Of a stretch of 64,000 nt of DNA, positions 35,422 to 44,754 are shown in pieces. Source of the stretch: Salipaludibacillus sp047795645 (lineage in GTDB: Bacteria; Bacillota; Bacilli; Bacillales; Salisediminibacteriaceae); the NCBI RefSeq assembly GCF_047795645.1, contig NZ_CP181045.1, forward strand, positions 3,224,001 through 3,288,000. Direction: 5' to 3'. Position numbers and translations under genes: made by a program. The notes beneath the pieces were generated by a model. That model was given only the letters and a program-made list of their open reading frames with translations. It searched no databases and was not told the DNA's origin. Within the stretch, counting starts at the first letter, position 1, and every line of letters starts with the position of its first letter.

Positions 35422-36352
35422 AAAAGTCAAGTCGCTATTAGGATTGTTAGGTCCTTTCATTGGACTATTAGTAATCGTAATAATTATAACGATTTTAAAT
35501 CCTGGATTTATGTCAGTATCAAATATATTAAATGTCTTAAGACAAGTATCTATTAATGCATTAATCGCATTCGGAATGACGTTTGTCATTTTAACCGGAG
35601 GAATTGATTTGTCAGTTGGTTCAATTCTTGCCTTGTCAGGAGCAGTCTCTGCCACGTTGATGGCCTCGGGATTTGATCCAATTCTATCAATGATAATTGG
35701 TTTAATTGTAGGGGCACTGCTTGGTGCTTTCAATGGTATTGTGATTGCAAAAGGAAAAGTGGCTCCGTTTATTGCAACCTTAGCAACGATGACCATTTAT
35801 CGTGGTTTAACACTAATGTTTACGGATGGGCGCCCGGTTACTGGTTTAGGAGACTCTGTGACTTTTGAAATGCTAGGAAAAGGATATTTTTTTGGGGTAC
35901 CAGTTCCTGCGATGACGATGATGATCAGCTTTTTGGTTCTGTACTTAATATTGAAGAAAACGACGTTTGGTCGGCGTGTATACGCAGTTGGTGGTAACGA
36001 AGAAGCATCGATTTTATCTGGTATTAAGGTTGATCGAATCAAAATATACGTTTACTCATTGACTGGATTTTTGTCAGCAATGGCTGGAATTATTTTGACT
36101 TCAAGGCTCAATTCAGCCCAACCAACAGCAGGTGCTATGTATGAGTTAGACGCTATTGCTGCAGTTGTGTTAGGTGGAACAAGTTTAACTGGTGGTAGAG
36201 GTTGGATCGTCGGCACTTTAATTGGTGCCTTGATCATAGGGGTGCTAAACAATGGCCTCAATTTATTGGGAGTAAGTTCCTTCTTCCAACAAGTCGTGAA
36301 GGGTAGTGTCATTCTATTAGCGGTATTGTTAGACCGCAAAAAAAATGCGTAA
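35408..36352 (+). CDS. rbsC: Ribose import permease RbsC
   Basis: 314 aa, eight to ten membrane helices. ILTGGIDLSVGSILALSGAV and the GGNEEASILSGIKVDRIKIY loop are hallmarks of the RbsC/AraH family. The chosen ATG at 35408 has GGGGGGAG upstream and lies within the end of rbsA. Dimerises to form the ribose channel. Confidence 0.92.
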   Translation: MFGNKKVKSLLGLLGPFIGLLVIVIIITILNPGFMSVSNILNVLRQVSINALIAFGMTFVILTGGIDLSVGSILALSGAVSATLMASGFDPILSMIIGLIVGALLGAFNGIVIAKGKVAPFIATLATMTIYRGLTLMFTDGRPVTGLGDSVTFEMLGKGYFFGVPVPAMTMMISFLVLYLILKKTTFGRRVYAVGGNEEASILSGIKVDRIKIYVYSLTGFLSAMAGIILTSRLNSAQPTAGAMYELDAIAAVVLGGTSLTGGRGWIVGTLIGALIIGVLNNGLNLLGVSSFFQQVVKGSVILLAVLLDRKKNA

Positions 36353-36365
36353 AGGGGAGTTTTAA

Positions 36366-37298
36366 ATGAAGAAAGCTTTGTTATGGATGATGGTTGTCGT
36401 GCTAGGAATCGTATTAATGGCTTGTTCAACTGATGGACCTGGTAGTAATGGTGCAAATGATGAAGACAATACTGGTGGAGATGGTGAGTACACGATTGGG
36501 TTTTCAATTTCAACATTAAACAATCCGTTTTTTGTTACATTACAAGAAGGTGCAGAAGAAAAAGCGGAAGAGTTAGGCGTAGAGTTAATCATGGTTGATG
36601 CGCAAGATGACAATGCGAAGCAAGTAAGTGACGTAGAAGACTTGATTCAACAAGGCGTTGATTTAATATTAATTAACCCTACAGATTCGGCTTCCGTTAT
36701 TTCGGCTGTCGAGTTGGCAAACGCAGATGACATTCCCGTTATCACTGTAGATAGAGGTGCTGATGGTGGAGAAATCAAAGCTCATATTGCATCTGATAAC
36801 GTAGCAGGTGGAGAAATGGCCGGAGAATTTCTAGTAGATCTTGTTGGGGAAGGTGCAGAAGTGGCTGAACTTGAAGGAATACCGGGATCATCAGCAGCCC
36901 GCGAGCGCGGAGAAGGATTCAATAATATTGCCGGTGATTCATTGGATGTGGTTACATCTCAATCCGCAAACTTCGATCGCGCCGAAGGGTTAACGGTTAT
37001 GGAAAATATTCTTCAAAGTAATCCCGATATCAAAGGTGTATTTGCACATAATGACGAAATGGCGTTAGGTGCGTTGGAAGCAATTGAAGCATCTGGAAAT
37101 GATGATATCGTCATTGTTGGTTTTGATGCAACAGATGATGCTGTTGCGGCAGTTGAAGATGGTCGTTTAGCAGGGACTGTGGCACAACAACCCGTTTTAA
37201 TTGGTGAAGAAGCGTTGGATGCAGCATTGGCTTTATTGAACGGAGATACGGTGGAAGAGTTTATTCCTGTTAGACTTGAATTAGTTGTTGAGGAATAG
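36366..37298 (+). CDS. rbsB: Ribose-binding lipoprotein RbsB
   Basis: 310 aa. Signal with lipobox VLMAC (Cys ~20), an acidic Gly/Asn linker, then the periplasmic-binding fold starting YTIGFSISTLNNPFFVTLQE. DNVAGGEMAG and AHNDEMALGALEAI are ribose-binding landmarks. AAGGGGAG precedes the ATG. Last gene of the operon; the TAG stop is followed in frame by TGA and TAA, the last merging into a REP unit that may protect or end the mRNA. Confidence 0.92.
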   Translation: MKKALLWMMVVVLGIVLMACSTDGPGSNGANDEDNTGGDGEYTIGFSISTLNNPFFVTLQEGAEEKAEELGVELIMVDAQDDNAKQVSDVEDLIQQGVDLILINPTDSASVISAVELANADDIPVITVDRGADGGEIKAHIASDNVAGGEMAGEFLVDLVGEGAEVAELEGIPGSSAARERGEGFNNIAGDSLDVVTSQSANFDRAEGLTVMENILQSNPDIKGVFAHNDEMALGALEAIEASGNDDIVIVGFDATDDAVAAVEDGRLAGTVAQQPVLIGEEALDAALALLNGDTVEEFIPVRLELVVEE

Positions 37299-37302
37299 TG
37301 AT

Positions 37303-37724
37303 AACCGGGGGGACGGTTCCTCCGGTCAGCGCTCGGCATACCTAGTGAGGGATGGCTGAATAACCTTCAAATTCACAAGTCCTTCATTTCGTTGAATCCA
37401 CTTCGAATTCGAAAGCTTTAACAACGGCGCCAGGTCCTGTAAATAAATTCAAACTGCCATACGTGAAGTGCTACTCTCACGTATGGCAGTTTGATAATTA
37501 TTACTTTATCTATTCAATATAAATCTTCGCTTTTCCCGACGAAATATAACAGAAATCGAGGCCTACCTCCCATATCCCAAACCATTCCTCACCTTACATT
37601 CCCCTTCACATCAGGTTAACCACTGTTAACACCACTCATCACAGCAACATATCCATTAAGCAAAGAACCGAAGTGACAGTTACGTTTCGACCACAAGAAC
37701 CGTCCCCACGGTTGCCCATCGTTA
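37303..37724. mobile_element. Composite REP element E
   Basis: Starts with a plus REP in the third tandem stop of rbsB (37303-37327, AACCGGGGGGACGGTTCC then TCCGGTC). A shortened shared block follows (CAGCGCTCGGCATACC), then a perfect 16-bp hairpin at 37451-37492 (AAACTGCCATACGTGA / TCACGTATGGCAGTTT), and a degenerate plus REP facing a minus REP (37667-37713). The outer end, TAACGATGGGC, follows in frame the TAG stop of the converging MBL-fold gene. Confidence 0.78.
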
Positions 37725-38486
37725 CTAGAATGAGTATGATTCACCGTCATTTGGCACTAAAACATGAGATAACATGCCTTTATCCTCAGAAAAGATTTTT
37801 AAATCTTTTCTGGATAATGTCCAGTGGTTGACAGCTTCCATATGGACAGAAATGATTTTTGCGTTCGGTGCCGCCTTATACACATTATAGATATCCTCTT
37901 TTCCCATAACTAGAGAACCGCCTTCAAAGAATTGATTATCTCCACCATTTACAACGATAATATCCGGTTCATGTGTATCAATTACTTCTTGAACTGCATC
38001 ATACCAAACCGTATCTCCAGCAACATACAATGTTTTTTCCGATGAGTGTTTGAAGACTACGCCGCATACCAGACCAGTAAATTTTAAGATTTTGCCTCTT
38101 CCGTGCTCGCCTTTTGTTTTCGTTAATTGGATACCTTCGAAGACTGTATCCTCTTGTAAAACATCTACATTTTGGAAACCAGCGTTACGAATTTCTGTCG
38201 CATCTTCTTCATTTTGAGAGAATACTTTAATTCCTTTTGGCAATGCTTCCTTGGCAGCATCATCCCAGTGGTCAAGATGCAGGTGAGTGACAATGACCGC
38301 ATCAATATCTTGGATAATATTATCAATAGAGGTTGGCAAACTCACCAAAGGATTGTTCTGATCTTGTCTTACTGAATTTGGATAAGGTGGATAAGTCCCC
38401 TTCACTGCTAAAAATGGATCTACTAAAAACTTTTTCCCTGCAAATTGAACAACTAGTGTAGCATTTCGAATGAGTTGTATATTCAT
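37725..38486 (-). CDS. MBL-fold metal-dependent hydrolase
   Basis: 253 aa, cytoplasmic. The metallo-beta-lactamase motif THLHLDHWD (~residue 68) binds two metals; GDTVWYD and the late His in VHMEAVNHW complete the site. It resembles UlaG/YtkL-type L-ascorbate-lactonase-like hydrolases. AAAGGAG precedes the ATG. Divergent from an Lrp/AsnC-type gene that probably regulated it. Substrate unknown. Confidence 0.85.
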   Translation of the reverse strand: MNIQLIRNATLVVQFAGKKFLVDPFLAVKGTYPPYPNSVRQDQNNPLVSLPTSIDNIIQDIDAVIVTHLHLDHWDDAAKEALPKGIKVFSQNEEDATEIRNAGFQNVDVLQEDTVFEGIQLTKTKGEHGRGKILKFTGLVCGVVFKHSSEKTLYVAGDTVWYDAVQEVIDTHEPDIIVVNGGDNQFFEGGSLVMGKEDIYNVYKAAPNAKIISVHMEAVNHWTLSRKDLKIFSEDKGMLSHVLVPNDGESYSF

Positions 38487-38603
38487 GATTATTATCTCCT
38501 TTTCATTAAATTACATATAGTTTATACTATGATCAATTAACACTTACATAGGTTAAATAAAGTCTTTTGCCCATTTGACTTTATAAATGAAAGGGGTTTA
38601 TAA

Positions 38604-39014
38604 ATGTTAGATCAAACAGATATGCTTATTTTAGATGAACTATCACAGAATAGTAGGATCACGATGAAAAAATTAGGTGAGAAAGTCCATCTGACTGGAC
38701 CAGCTGCCTCAGCTAGAGTGGTGAAATTAGAGGAACTTGGCATTATCGAGGGGTACACCATTAAAGTAAATCAAGTTAAATTAGGATATGTTATACATGC
38801 TTTGATTAGTATCTGGACAAAAAGTCCACATCATCAACCTTATCTTTCATTCATAAAAACAAAAGAACAATATGTCATAAACAACTACAAAATTAGTGGA
38901 GATAGTTGTTACCTTCTTGAATGTAAATTTCCATCTAATGAATAGTTAGATCATTTTTTGATAGATTTAAACAACCATGTTCAATATAAATTGTCGATAA
39001 TCATTAATAAATAG
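38604..39014 (+). pseudogene. Lrp/AsnC family regulator broken by one in-frame TAG
   Basis: Residues 1-60 form the Lrp HTH (MLDQTDMLILDELSQNSRIT; LTGPAASARVVKLEELG). The frame meets TAG at 38943 after FPSNE, then continues in the same frame with LDHFLIDLNNHVQYKLSIII and ends at 39014. Without the stop the length (136 codons) is normal for the family, so this is a single nonsense change (for example GAG to TAG). The 113-aa product would lack the end of the ligand-binding RAM domain. Divergent from the MBL hydrolase gene. Confidence 0.8.
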
Positions 39015-39141
39015 TACATGATAGTGGATATTTGTAAATTAATACACTTAAATTAATACACTTAAAGTCACCATAATGTAAAGAAGACCTATAGTTCAAA
39101 GAATTAATTTTCTACACGGTACATAATAATATTCGATATCA

Positions 39142-39180
39142 AAGCCTAGTTCCTTACATATAAATGGGATTAGGCTTTTT
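39142..39180 (+). terminator. Intrinsic terminator after the Lrp-type gene
   Basis: AAGCCTAGTTCC pairs with GGGATTAGGCTT (with wobble) around ~14 nt, followed by TTT. It lies 128 nt after the end of the broken Lrp gene. The rest of 39015-39440 shows no gene. Confidence 0.65.
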
Positions 39181-39439
39181 CGCTTAAAATCGTTGACGTT
39201 CTTTTATTGGTTAAAATGGTGACATCAAGTATTAAATTTCATCGCAAGTGTTGGTAAAAATATGTTTCCTAATATTAAAGAAACAAGCGGAACAAAGAAG
39301 TAACGAATAGAGATCGCTCCGTCGCTCCCCAAGCAACACCATACCTCAAACTAGTTATAAAATCCGACCATTTAATAACGAATTTAACGACAGTTATTTA
39401 TAGCACCAATTATGAGTTATTGAGCATAAAACTTAGACA

Positions 39440-39885
39440 CTAGTCTTATCCATACTGTTTAACAAACGTACGATGGCTTTAATTCCTGCCGCTCATATAG
39501 ACTACAGAACAATTGTCATTGAGGAAAACCCGGTCTATTATATCAATCAAACACCACTAGAACTTATTAAACTAGCTTGTCTCAACGGTGGTTTCTCTTA
39601 CGATGGCAGACGTATTGCAGCTATGCACCACCTTGCTATCTACAAAAAAGTCCCCGCGGCACTCAATATCTATACCTTTCCAACATGCTCACCAAGCCTG
39701 TTTCACTGTCACTCGTTATTCTACAATATATCCATACGATTTGCGCCGTCCCCAAAGTTTCCAATCAATGCTTAATTACCTTTAAAAATGGTAAACAAGT
39801 AACCATCGACGTGTCAGCGAAAGGCATTACAAGACAACTGTATCAAACCACTCACATCATCCAGCGCTCTTCTCAACAAGACTAA
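39440..39885 (+). pseudogene. comK remnant 1 (competence transcription factor)
   Basis: Frame 1 reads SILFNKRTMALIPAAHIDYR, TIVIEENPVYYINQTPLELI, NGGFSYDGRRIAAMHHLAIYKK and IYTFPTCSPSLFHCH, clearly ComK-like. The usual N-terminal start is missing, five residues are lost before IYTFPT, and the C-terminal part (VPKVSNQCLITFKNGKQVTI, ending SSQQD) is in another frame. A second, closely related copy is at 60937. ComK is the master activator of DNA-uptake genes; this copy cannot be functional. Confidence 0.75.
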
Positions 39886-39988
39886 TGTATCGACGGGGGG
39901 ATCTAGCACATTCGCCTCACCACGCCTTTTATCACGTTCAAGTCGTTTTTATTTGGCAAAACTAAATATTGATTACTCTAAAAAATGC

Positions 39989-40024
39989 GGGGACAAGGGA
40001 TCTGTAATCTGTACCCCTTGTCCC
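39989..40024 (-). terminator. Intrinsic terminator of the exopolysaccharide operon
   Basis: Stem GGGACAAGGG / CCCTTGTCCC with a 14-nt loop. Read on the minus strand it is followed by GCATTTTTTAG and lies just after the last gene of the operon (end 40031). Confidence 0.75.
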
Positions 40025-40030
40025 TCTCTC

Positions 40031-41008
40031 TTAAGGAGCTATCCATATCAGATCAAAAAAATGAACATCAGAATAGTCCTCGTCTTTTTGATAGACTATC
40101 TCTATGCCTCGATTTTTCCATTCACCGGCTATTTCATCTTCTCCTCGTATTTGTGCAAGTTTAGAAGCTATCCCGTATACAGATCCTGACTCAATCATAT
40201 TACCTTCTAGACCCTCACGGTCAAATCGCCCCGAAATGATCCCTTCTTGATTCCATTGATTAATAAGAAATGTCCAAAACTTATCAATAGATTCCCCCTC
40301 CTTTTCGAGTTCAATTGCTATAAGCAGCTGGTCAACCATGTGAACTACTGATGCTTCTTCAAATTTTTTACTATCAAACTTGTACTGTTCTGGAAAAAAA
40401 GTAGTTTCCCTCTCGGTAGCTAGCTGAAAAACAGTGTCCATCGAAGGCAAGTTGAATTCTGGATTGTCCGATGAACCATAGCTTAATACGACTCGATCAC
40501 TTGCAGCATCTTGTTTCCAATCATAAAAATCAGAAATCATTCCATTCTGTATCTGATATTTTTTAATAGATTCCACAAGTTTCAAAGCAATTGCGTTTTC
40601 TGACCCTAAAACATCGATTATACGAATATCATCAATCCAAGCATTAGCAGTTGCCTCTTCGTCATTGTTAATTTCCCATGACAGAAAATAATCATTGTTT
40701 TTCTCTACCAAGAAATATGAACTCAAATTGCTAATCTGAACTTTTAATAATTCTTCAAAATGATTATCTTGTAACCACTTCATATATAATCCACTTGATT
40801 CAGATAAATAATGGTCATTACTATCTATTCCATATGAACGGATAAGTCCATCTTCTGTAAGGTAATGCGTCTTAACTATTTGATTAAAATCATCTGCTGT
40901 CCAACTTAGTGAATCATCACGGCCCCAAAAGATAAAAAATAGTATAACCGTTCCCCCTATTATCCCACCAACTAAAGACAGCATTATTTTTTTATTTTTT
41001 ACTGCCAT
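40031..41008 (-). CDS. YdaJ-like membrane-anchored glycoside hydrolase homologue
   Basis: 325 aa. An N-terminal membrane anchor (IMLSLVGGIIGGTVILFFIFW) precedes an extracellular domain whose pattern (LTEDGLIRSYGID; SEAS-like SESSGLYMKWLQ; NAWIDDIRIIDVL; GMISDFYDW) resembles GH8-type/YdaJ proteins. The Asp in DDIRI and the Glu in SESSG are candidate catalytic residues. The ATG follows the glycosyltransferase stop immediately. In Bacillus subtilis, ydaJKLMN makes a c-di-GMP-dependent exopolysaccharide; a trimming hydrolase fits that setting. Confidence 0.65.
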   Translation of the reverse strand: MAVKNKKIMLSLVGGIIGGTVILFFIFWGRDDSLSWTADDFNQIVKTHYLTEDGLIRSYGIDSNDHYLSESSGLYMKWLQDNHFEELLKVQISNLSSYFLVEKNNDYFLSWEINNDEEATANAWIDDIRIIDVLGSENAIALKLVESIKKYQIQNGMISDFYDWKQDAASDRVVLSYGSSDNPEFNLPSMDTVFQLATERETTFFPEQYKFDSKKFEEASVVHMVDQLLIAIELEKEGESIDKFWTFLINQWNQEGIISGRFDREGLEGNMIESGSVYGIASKLAQIRGEDEIAGEWKNRGIEIVYQKDEDYSDVHFFDLIWIAP

Positions 41009-41009
41009 A

Positions 41010-42242
41010 CTATATCGCTCTTTTTTTGAAGCGTTTTGTTTTATCCCAGCCTATAACTTCATTTTTAATAAATCGTTTCCAAACGTAAATTCCAGTACTT
41101 CGGGCAAGTAAAATGGCGAAAAGTTGAGCATAAGTAAAGTACATTATTATTGCAACAAGCACATTCATGGTAGAAACATCCCGATCTAGCACAATTGCTC
41201 CTATTATCTGAGAAGTGTAAACGATATAACTCATAAACCACAGCATTAATATCGGGGCAACGTAAGTTGGTTCAAAAAAATTAAAAAGGCTTCCAACAAA
41301 AAATAAATGTGAAAAAAGTAGCAGCAGCGCAAAAAATAAGTAAACGGTGATATGTTGTATAGAATGGAAGAATGCTCGTTTACGCCAGAATTGTTTTGAA
41401 ATGAATACTTTTTCAAGCAAATAGATATTCCCAATAAGCCAGCGTGTTCTCTGCTTAACAAACGTTTTTAGGGTTTCAGGTTCTTGTTCCCAAGTCTTAG
41501 ATAATGGGACTATTGGAAGGGTGTAACCTTCTGCTGTCAATCGAATTGTTAATTCCGCATCTTCCGCCAAGGCATGTACATCATACCCTCCTAATTCATC
41601 AACAACTTCTTTTCTCAGTAACATGTTAGTTCCAGCCAATGACCCTAACTTCATCCACTGCCAACGGCCACACTGCATAAGAAGTTGAAACACCTGAAAC
41701 TCTAGTGCAATCATACGAGTCAGTAAATTCTTTTTTGCGTTTTGAGTTTTTACATATCCTACAGCACCGGCTGCATTATCTGTTGTTTCAGCTTTTTCGA
41801 CGAGAAGCTTTACAGCCTCGGCTTCAGGCTGATTATCGGCGTCATATACAAGGAAATATTTAGATTTAATAAAAGAAAGCCCATAATTCAGAACTCGTGA
41901 TTTCCCTTTCGGTTCCCCACTAGGGACAGAAATGTAATGGAAACGACTAAAGGATTTTTGAAAAGCTTTACCAATAACGGGCGTATCATCGGAAGAATTA
42001 TCGTCAAGCAAAAAAATATCGAGTTGTCCCGGATATTTAATCCGGCTCATTGCAGTTAGTGTATTCTCCATTACAACTCCCTCATTATGTGCAGGAATTA
42101 GAATTGAAATGGAAGGATAATGATTAATAACCGGTCTTTCATGTTTTTTCACACGAAAGTAAACTCCCATAAGTGTGAGCATCGAATAGAACGCAAGCAG
42201 GAGCCAAAAAAACAGCATAATAAGTATTAAAATTATATTCAT
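41010..42242 (-). CDS. Processive family-2 glycosyltransferase (YdaM/BcsA/IcaA-like)
   Basis: 410 aa with an N-terminal helix, a GT2 catalytic domain and about four C-terminal helices. Catalytic motifs: LLDDNSSDDTP, YDADNQPEAEA, ALAEDAELTIRL (base Asp) and QRTRW, the QxxRW signature of processive synthases that extrude the polymer. AAGGGGG lies 8 nt before the ATG. Lies between the GGDEF-like protein and the hydrolase. The polymer is not predictable. Confidence 0.87.
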   Translation of the reverse strand: MNIILILIMLFFWLLLAFYSMLTLMGVYFRVKKHERPVINHYPSISILIPAHNEGVVMENTLTAMSRIKYPGQLDIFLLDDNSSDDTPVIGKAFQKSFSRFHYISVPSGEPKGKSRVLNYGLSFIKSKYFLVYDADNQPEAEAVKLLVEKAETTDNAAGAVGYVKTQNAKKNLLTRMIALEFQVFQLLMQCGRWQWMKLGSLAGTNMLLRKEVVDELGGYDVHALAEDAELTIRLTAEGYTLPIVPLSKTWEQEPETLKTFVKQRTRWLIGNIYLLEKVFISKQFWRKRAFFHSIQHITVYLFFALLLLFSHLFFVGSLFNFFEPTYVAPILMLWFMSYIVYTSQIIGAIVLDRDVSTMNVLVAIIMYFTYAQLFAILLARSTGIYVWKRFIKNEVIGWDKTKRFKKRAI

Positions 42243-42245
42243 TTG

Positions 42246-43016
42246 TTATGCCCCCTTTTTTTGAAGACAACGGTCAAGTGCAGCCTCTAAATTTCCGATC
42301 ACAATTTTTTCAATGGTGAAAGGAAGGTCAATATAATTGATTGTTGTCTTAAGCTTATCCTGAATACGATGTAATACAACTTCACTACCTGCTTCACTAG
42401 TATTTTGAAGAAGAATAATCACTTCCCCCTCTGAGGGTGATGTGATTAAATCATATTCAGATCGGATTGATTCCAGCCCGTATGTGATTAATTCTATGCA
42501 TAGAGGTTTTTTTGCAGATTTAGGCACGTGCTCCATCATTTTAAAATAAAGTAGCTGTCCTGTTTCATTTCTTCTTCGCATCCCCGTCTCGATAATTAAA
42601 CCTCGATCTATAAATTCGGGAAATGAAAGTGCTTTAGTCTGATCATCAAACTTCACTAAAAGTCGAACCTTCTCCTTTAACATCTTATTCTCTTCAAAAA
42701 GCGTTTTAGAGTCGTGAAGAATTAACCAAAGAGATAGCAGCGTTGCTGTTAATAATAAGTGCGCGAGCATCAATATATATTGCTGTTGGTCAAATATCTG
42801 GTCTGCCATAGCATAGGCTGTAAGGGCGAACCCATAGATTAATGATATTCCTAAAAGGATCAGGAAATTAACGCCTGTTCTGAAAAAAAGCATAGCTGTT
42901 AGAGCAAGCAACATAATTCCAACATGAAGCAGCATAAAATTTTCTGGTAGTAATAATTGAAGAATAAGAGAAATACTCCAAAAACCCAAAGAGATATACA
43001 ATCGGTATTTACTCAT
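42246..43016 (-). CDS. Membrane protein with degenerate GGDEF-like domain (YdaK-like c-di-GMP receptor)
   Basis: 256 aa from the ATG at 43016, which has AAAGGGTG upstream; a longer frame to 43082 lacks a ribosome site. Four or more helices (~1-110) are followed by a cytoplasmic domain (~135-250) that aligns in outline with GGDEF domains, but the catalytic GGDEF is replaced by SEGEV, so cyclase activity is unlikely. YdaK of B. subtilis, with the same plan and context, binds c-di-GMP to switch on exopolysaccharide synthesis. First gene of the operon. Confidence 0.65.
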   Translation of the reverse strand: MSKYRLYISLGFWSISLILQLLLPENFMLLHVGIMLLALTAMLFFRTGVNFLILLGISLIYGFALTAYAMADQIFDQQQYILMLAHLLLTATLLSLWLILHDSKTLFEENKMLKEKVRLLVKFDDQTKALSFPEFIDRGLIIETGMRRRNETGQLLYFKMMEHVPKSAKKPLCIELITYGLESIRSEYDLITSPSEGEVIILLQNTSEAGSEVVLHRIQDKLKTTINYIDLPFTIEKIVIGNLEAALDRCLQKKGA

Positions 43017-43348
43017 GATAATCACCCTTTTTAATTTATTCACTATAGTGAAAATTAATATAAAAAATTTTAAAAATACCATTAGTTCCGTAATACATCC
43101 TATTTTATATATATGATCCTCCTAAATCTAATTATTTAAAATTAATCCTTAAACCACGAGTATGTGAATCTAAAAAAAATTTAAATTTCTAACTCAGCTA
43201 TTATTCACTATTATGAACTAGAAAAATTAAAATGAGATTAAAATCAAACATATTAAAAAATATGTTTAATCTCCGCTAGTGATCAGTCATCAGCAGATTA
43301 AAGGCTTTTCTGTTGTTTATCACTGAAATAACTTGTGCATTGAAAAAT
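43017..43348. other. Gap between exopolysaccharide operon and UDP-GlcNAc epimerase
   Basis: 330 AT-rich bases without a gene. It must contain the exopolysaccharide promoter. A perfect AAACATATT / AATATGTTT stem at 43246-43269, followed on the minus strand by GATTTTAATC, may be a weak terminator of the epimerase gene. Confidence 0.45.
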
Positions 43349-44428
43349 CTATCCCTCTAAAATATCCGATATCCTCTTACTAGCTAAACCATCACCGTAG
43401 GGGTTACTTGCTTGACTCATTTTTTCATACTCTTCTTTATCTTCAAGTAGTATTTTAAATGACTTATAAATGTTCTCTTCATCTGTTCCAACTAATTTTA
43501 ATGTTCCAGCTGCTATACCCTCAGGGCGTTCTGTCGTATCACGCATAACAAGCACTGGCTTTCCTAAGCTTGGAGCTTCCTCTTGAATACCACCACTATC
43601 AGTCAGTATTAAAAAGGATCTTGACAAGAAATTATGAAAATCTAAAACTTCCAATGGCTCTATAATTTTCACCCTATTACAATTACCTAGAATATCATTT
43701 GCTACTTCTCTAACAACCGGGTTCATGTGTATCGGATATACTACTTTAACATCTGGGTATTCATCGACTATTCTTTTAATAGCTCTAAACATATTTTTCA
43801 TCGGCTCACCTAGATTTTCTCTTCTGTGGGCAGTTACCATAATAAGCCTACTACCTGATGCCCAATCGATCTGGTGATGAGAATACTCCTCCATAACCGT
43901 AGTGGTAAGTGCATCTATGGCAGTATTACCTGTCACATATATAGAAGATGGATCCTTCCCCTCTTTTAAGAGATTTTGTTTGGACATCTCTGTTGGAGCG
44001 AAGTTATACTTCGAAACAATCCCCACTGCTTGACGATTGAACTCTTCTGGATAAGGAGAATAGATATTATAAGTTCTTAATCCAGCCTCAACATGACCAA
44101 CTGGAATCTGTAAGTAAAAGCAAGCCAATGATGTGACAAATGAAGTCGATGTATCGCCATGCACTAACACCACATCCGGTTTAACTTCTTCCAGCGTGGA
44201 TTTCATTTTTTCTAAGATATTTATTGTTACATCGAATAACGTCTGTTTTTCTTTCATGATTGATAAATTATAATCTGGAAAAACATCAAATGCACTCAGA
44301 ACTTGATCTAGCATTTCTTTGTGTTGACCTGTAACACAAACAACTGCATCTAATTTATCTCTTGTTTTCAATTCCTTTACTAAAGGACACATCTTTATTG
44401 CTTCGGGCCTTGTTCCAAAAACTACCAT
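43349..44428 (-). CDS. mnaA: UDP-N-acetylglucosamine 2-epimerase (non-hydrolysing)
   Basis: 359 aa from the first ATG. Converts UDP-GlcNAc to UDP-ManNAc for wall or capsule polymers. Motifs: VVFGTRPEAIKMCPLV, VHGDTSTSF, GHVEAGLRT, VTAHRRENLGE, LTDSGGIQEEAPSLGKPVLV. The ATG at 44428 has no ribosome site at normal distance; GGGAGG lies 8 nt before an in-frame ATT at 44443 that would give the usual start I/M-KKKIMVV. The true start may therefore be ATT. Possibly supplies precursor to the neighbouring exopolysaccharide genes. Confidence 0.9.
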   Translation of the reverse strand: MVVFGTRPEAIKMCPLVKELKTRDKLDAVVCVTGQHKEMLDQVLSAFDVFPDYNLSIMKEKQTLFDVTINILEKMKSTLEEVKPDVVLVHGDTSTSFVTSLACFYLQIPVGHVEAGLRTYNIYSPYPEEFNRQAVGIVSKYNFAPTEMSKQNLLKEGKDPSSIYVTGNTAIDALTTTVMEEYSHHQIDWASGSRLIMVTAHRRENLGEPMKNMFRAIKRIVDEYPDVKVVYPIHMNPVVREVANDILGNCNRVKIIEPLEVLDFHNFLSRSFLILTDSGGIQEEAPSLGKPVLVMRDTTERPEGIAAGTLKLVGTDEENIYKSFKILLEDKEEYEKMSQASNPYGDGLASKRISDILEG

Positions 44429-44443
44429 GATTTTTTTCTTAAT

Positions 44444-44754
44444 TTTAAACGCCTCCCTTAATTTAAAATCATTGCACTAGCTATATCTACAACTAATTTT
44501 GGTGAATCAAATAAAATTAATATATTAAACTCTTTGAAAATTTGTTGATAAATTAAGCACCTTATCCTTACTTATTTAGCATTTCATATTTTATAACACA
44601 GTCATTGTGTCTATAATACTACATTTTTTGTATATATAGTAATAATTATCAATTCCATACTAAAATAATAGAGATTTAGTCGGATTTCTACACATGTAAC
44701 AAAGACATTCACTCTCTCTTTTGAACTTTCAGATGATACATTAGAGAAAATTGG
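44444..44754. other. AT-rich gap before the dead transposase
   Basis: About 310 bases, very AT-rich, with no gene seen. The 44600-44650 part (TACATTTTTTGTATATATAGTA) may hold the epimerase promoter, but no clear -35/-10 pair stands out. Confidence 0.4.
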
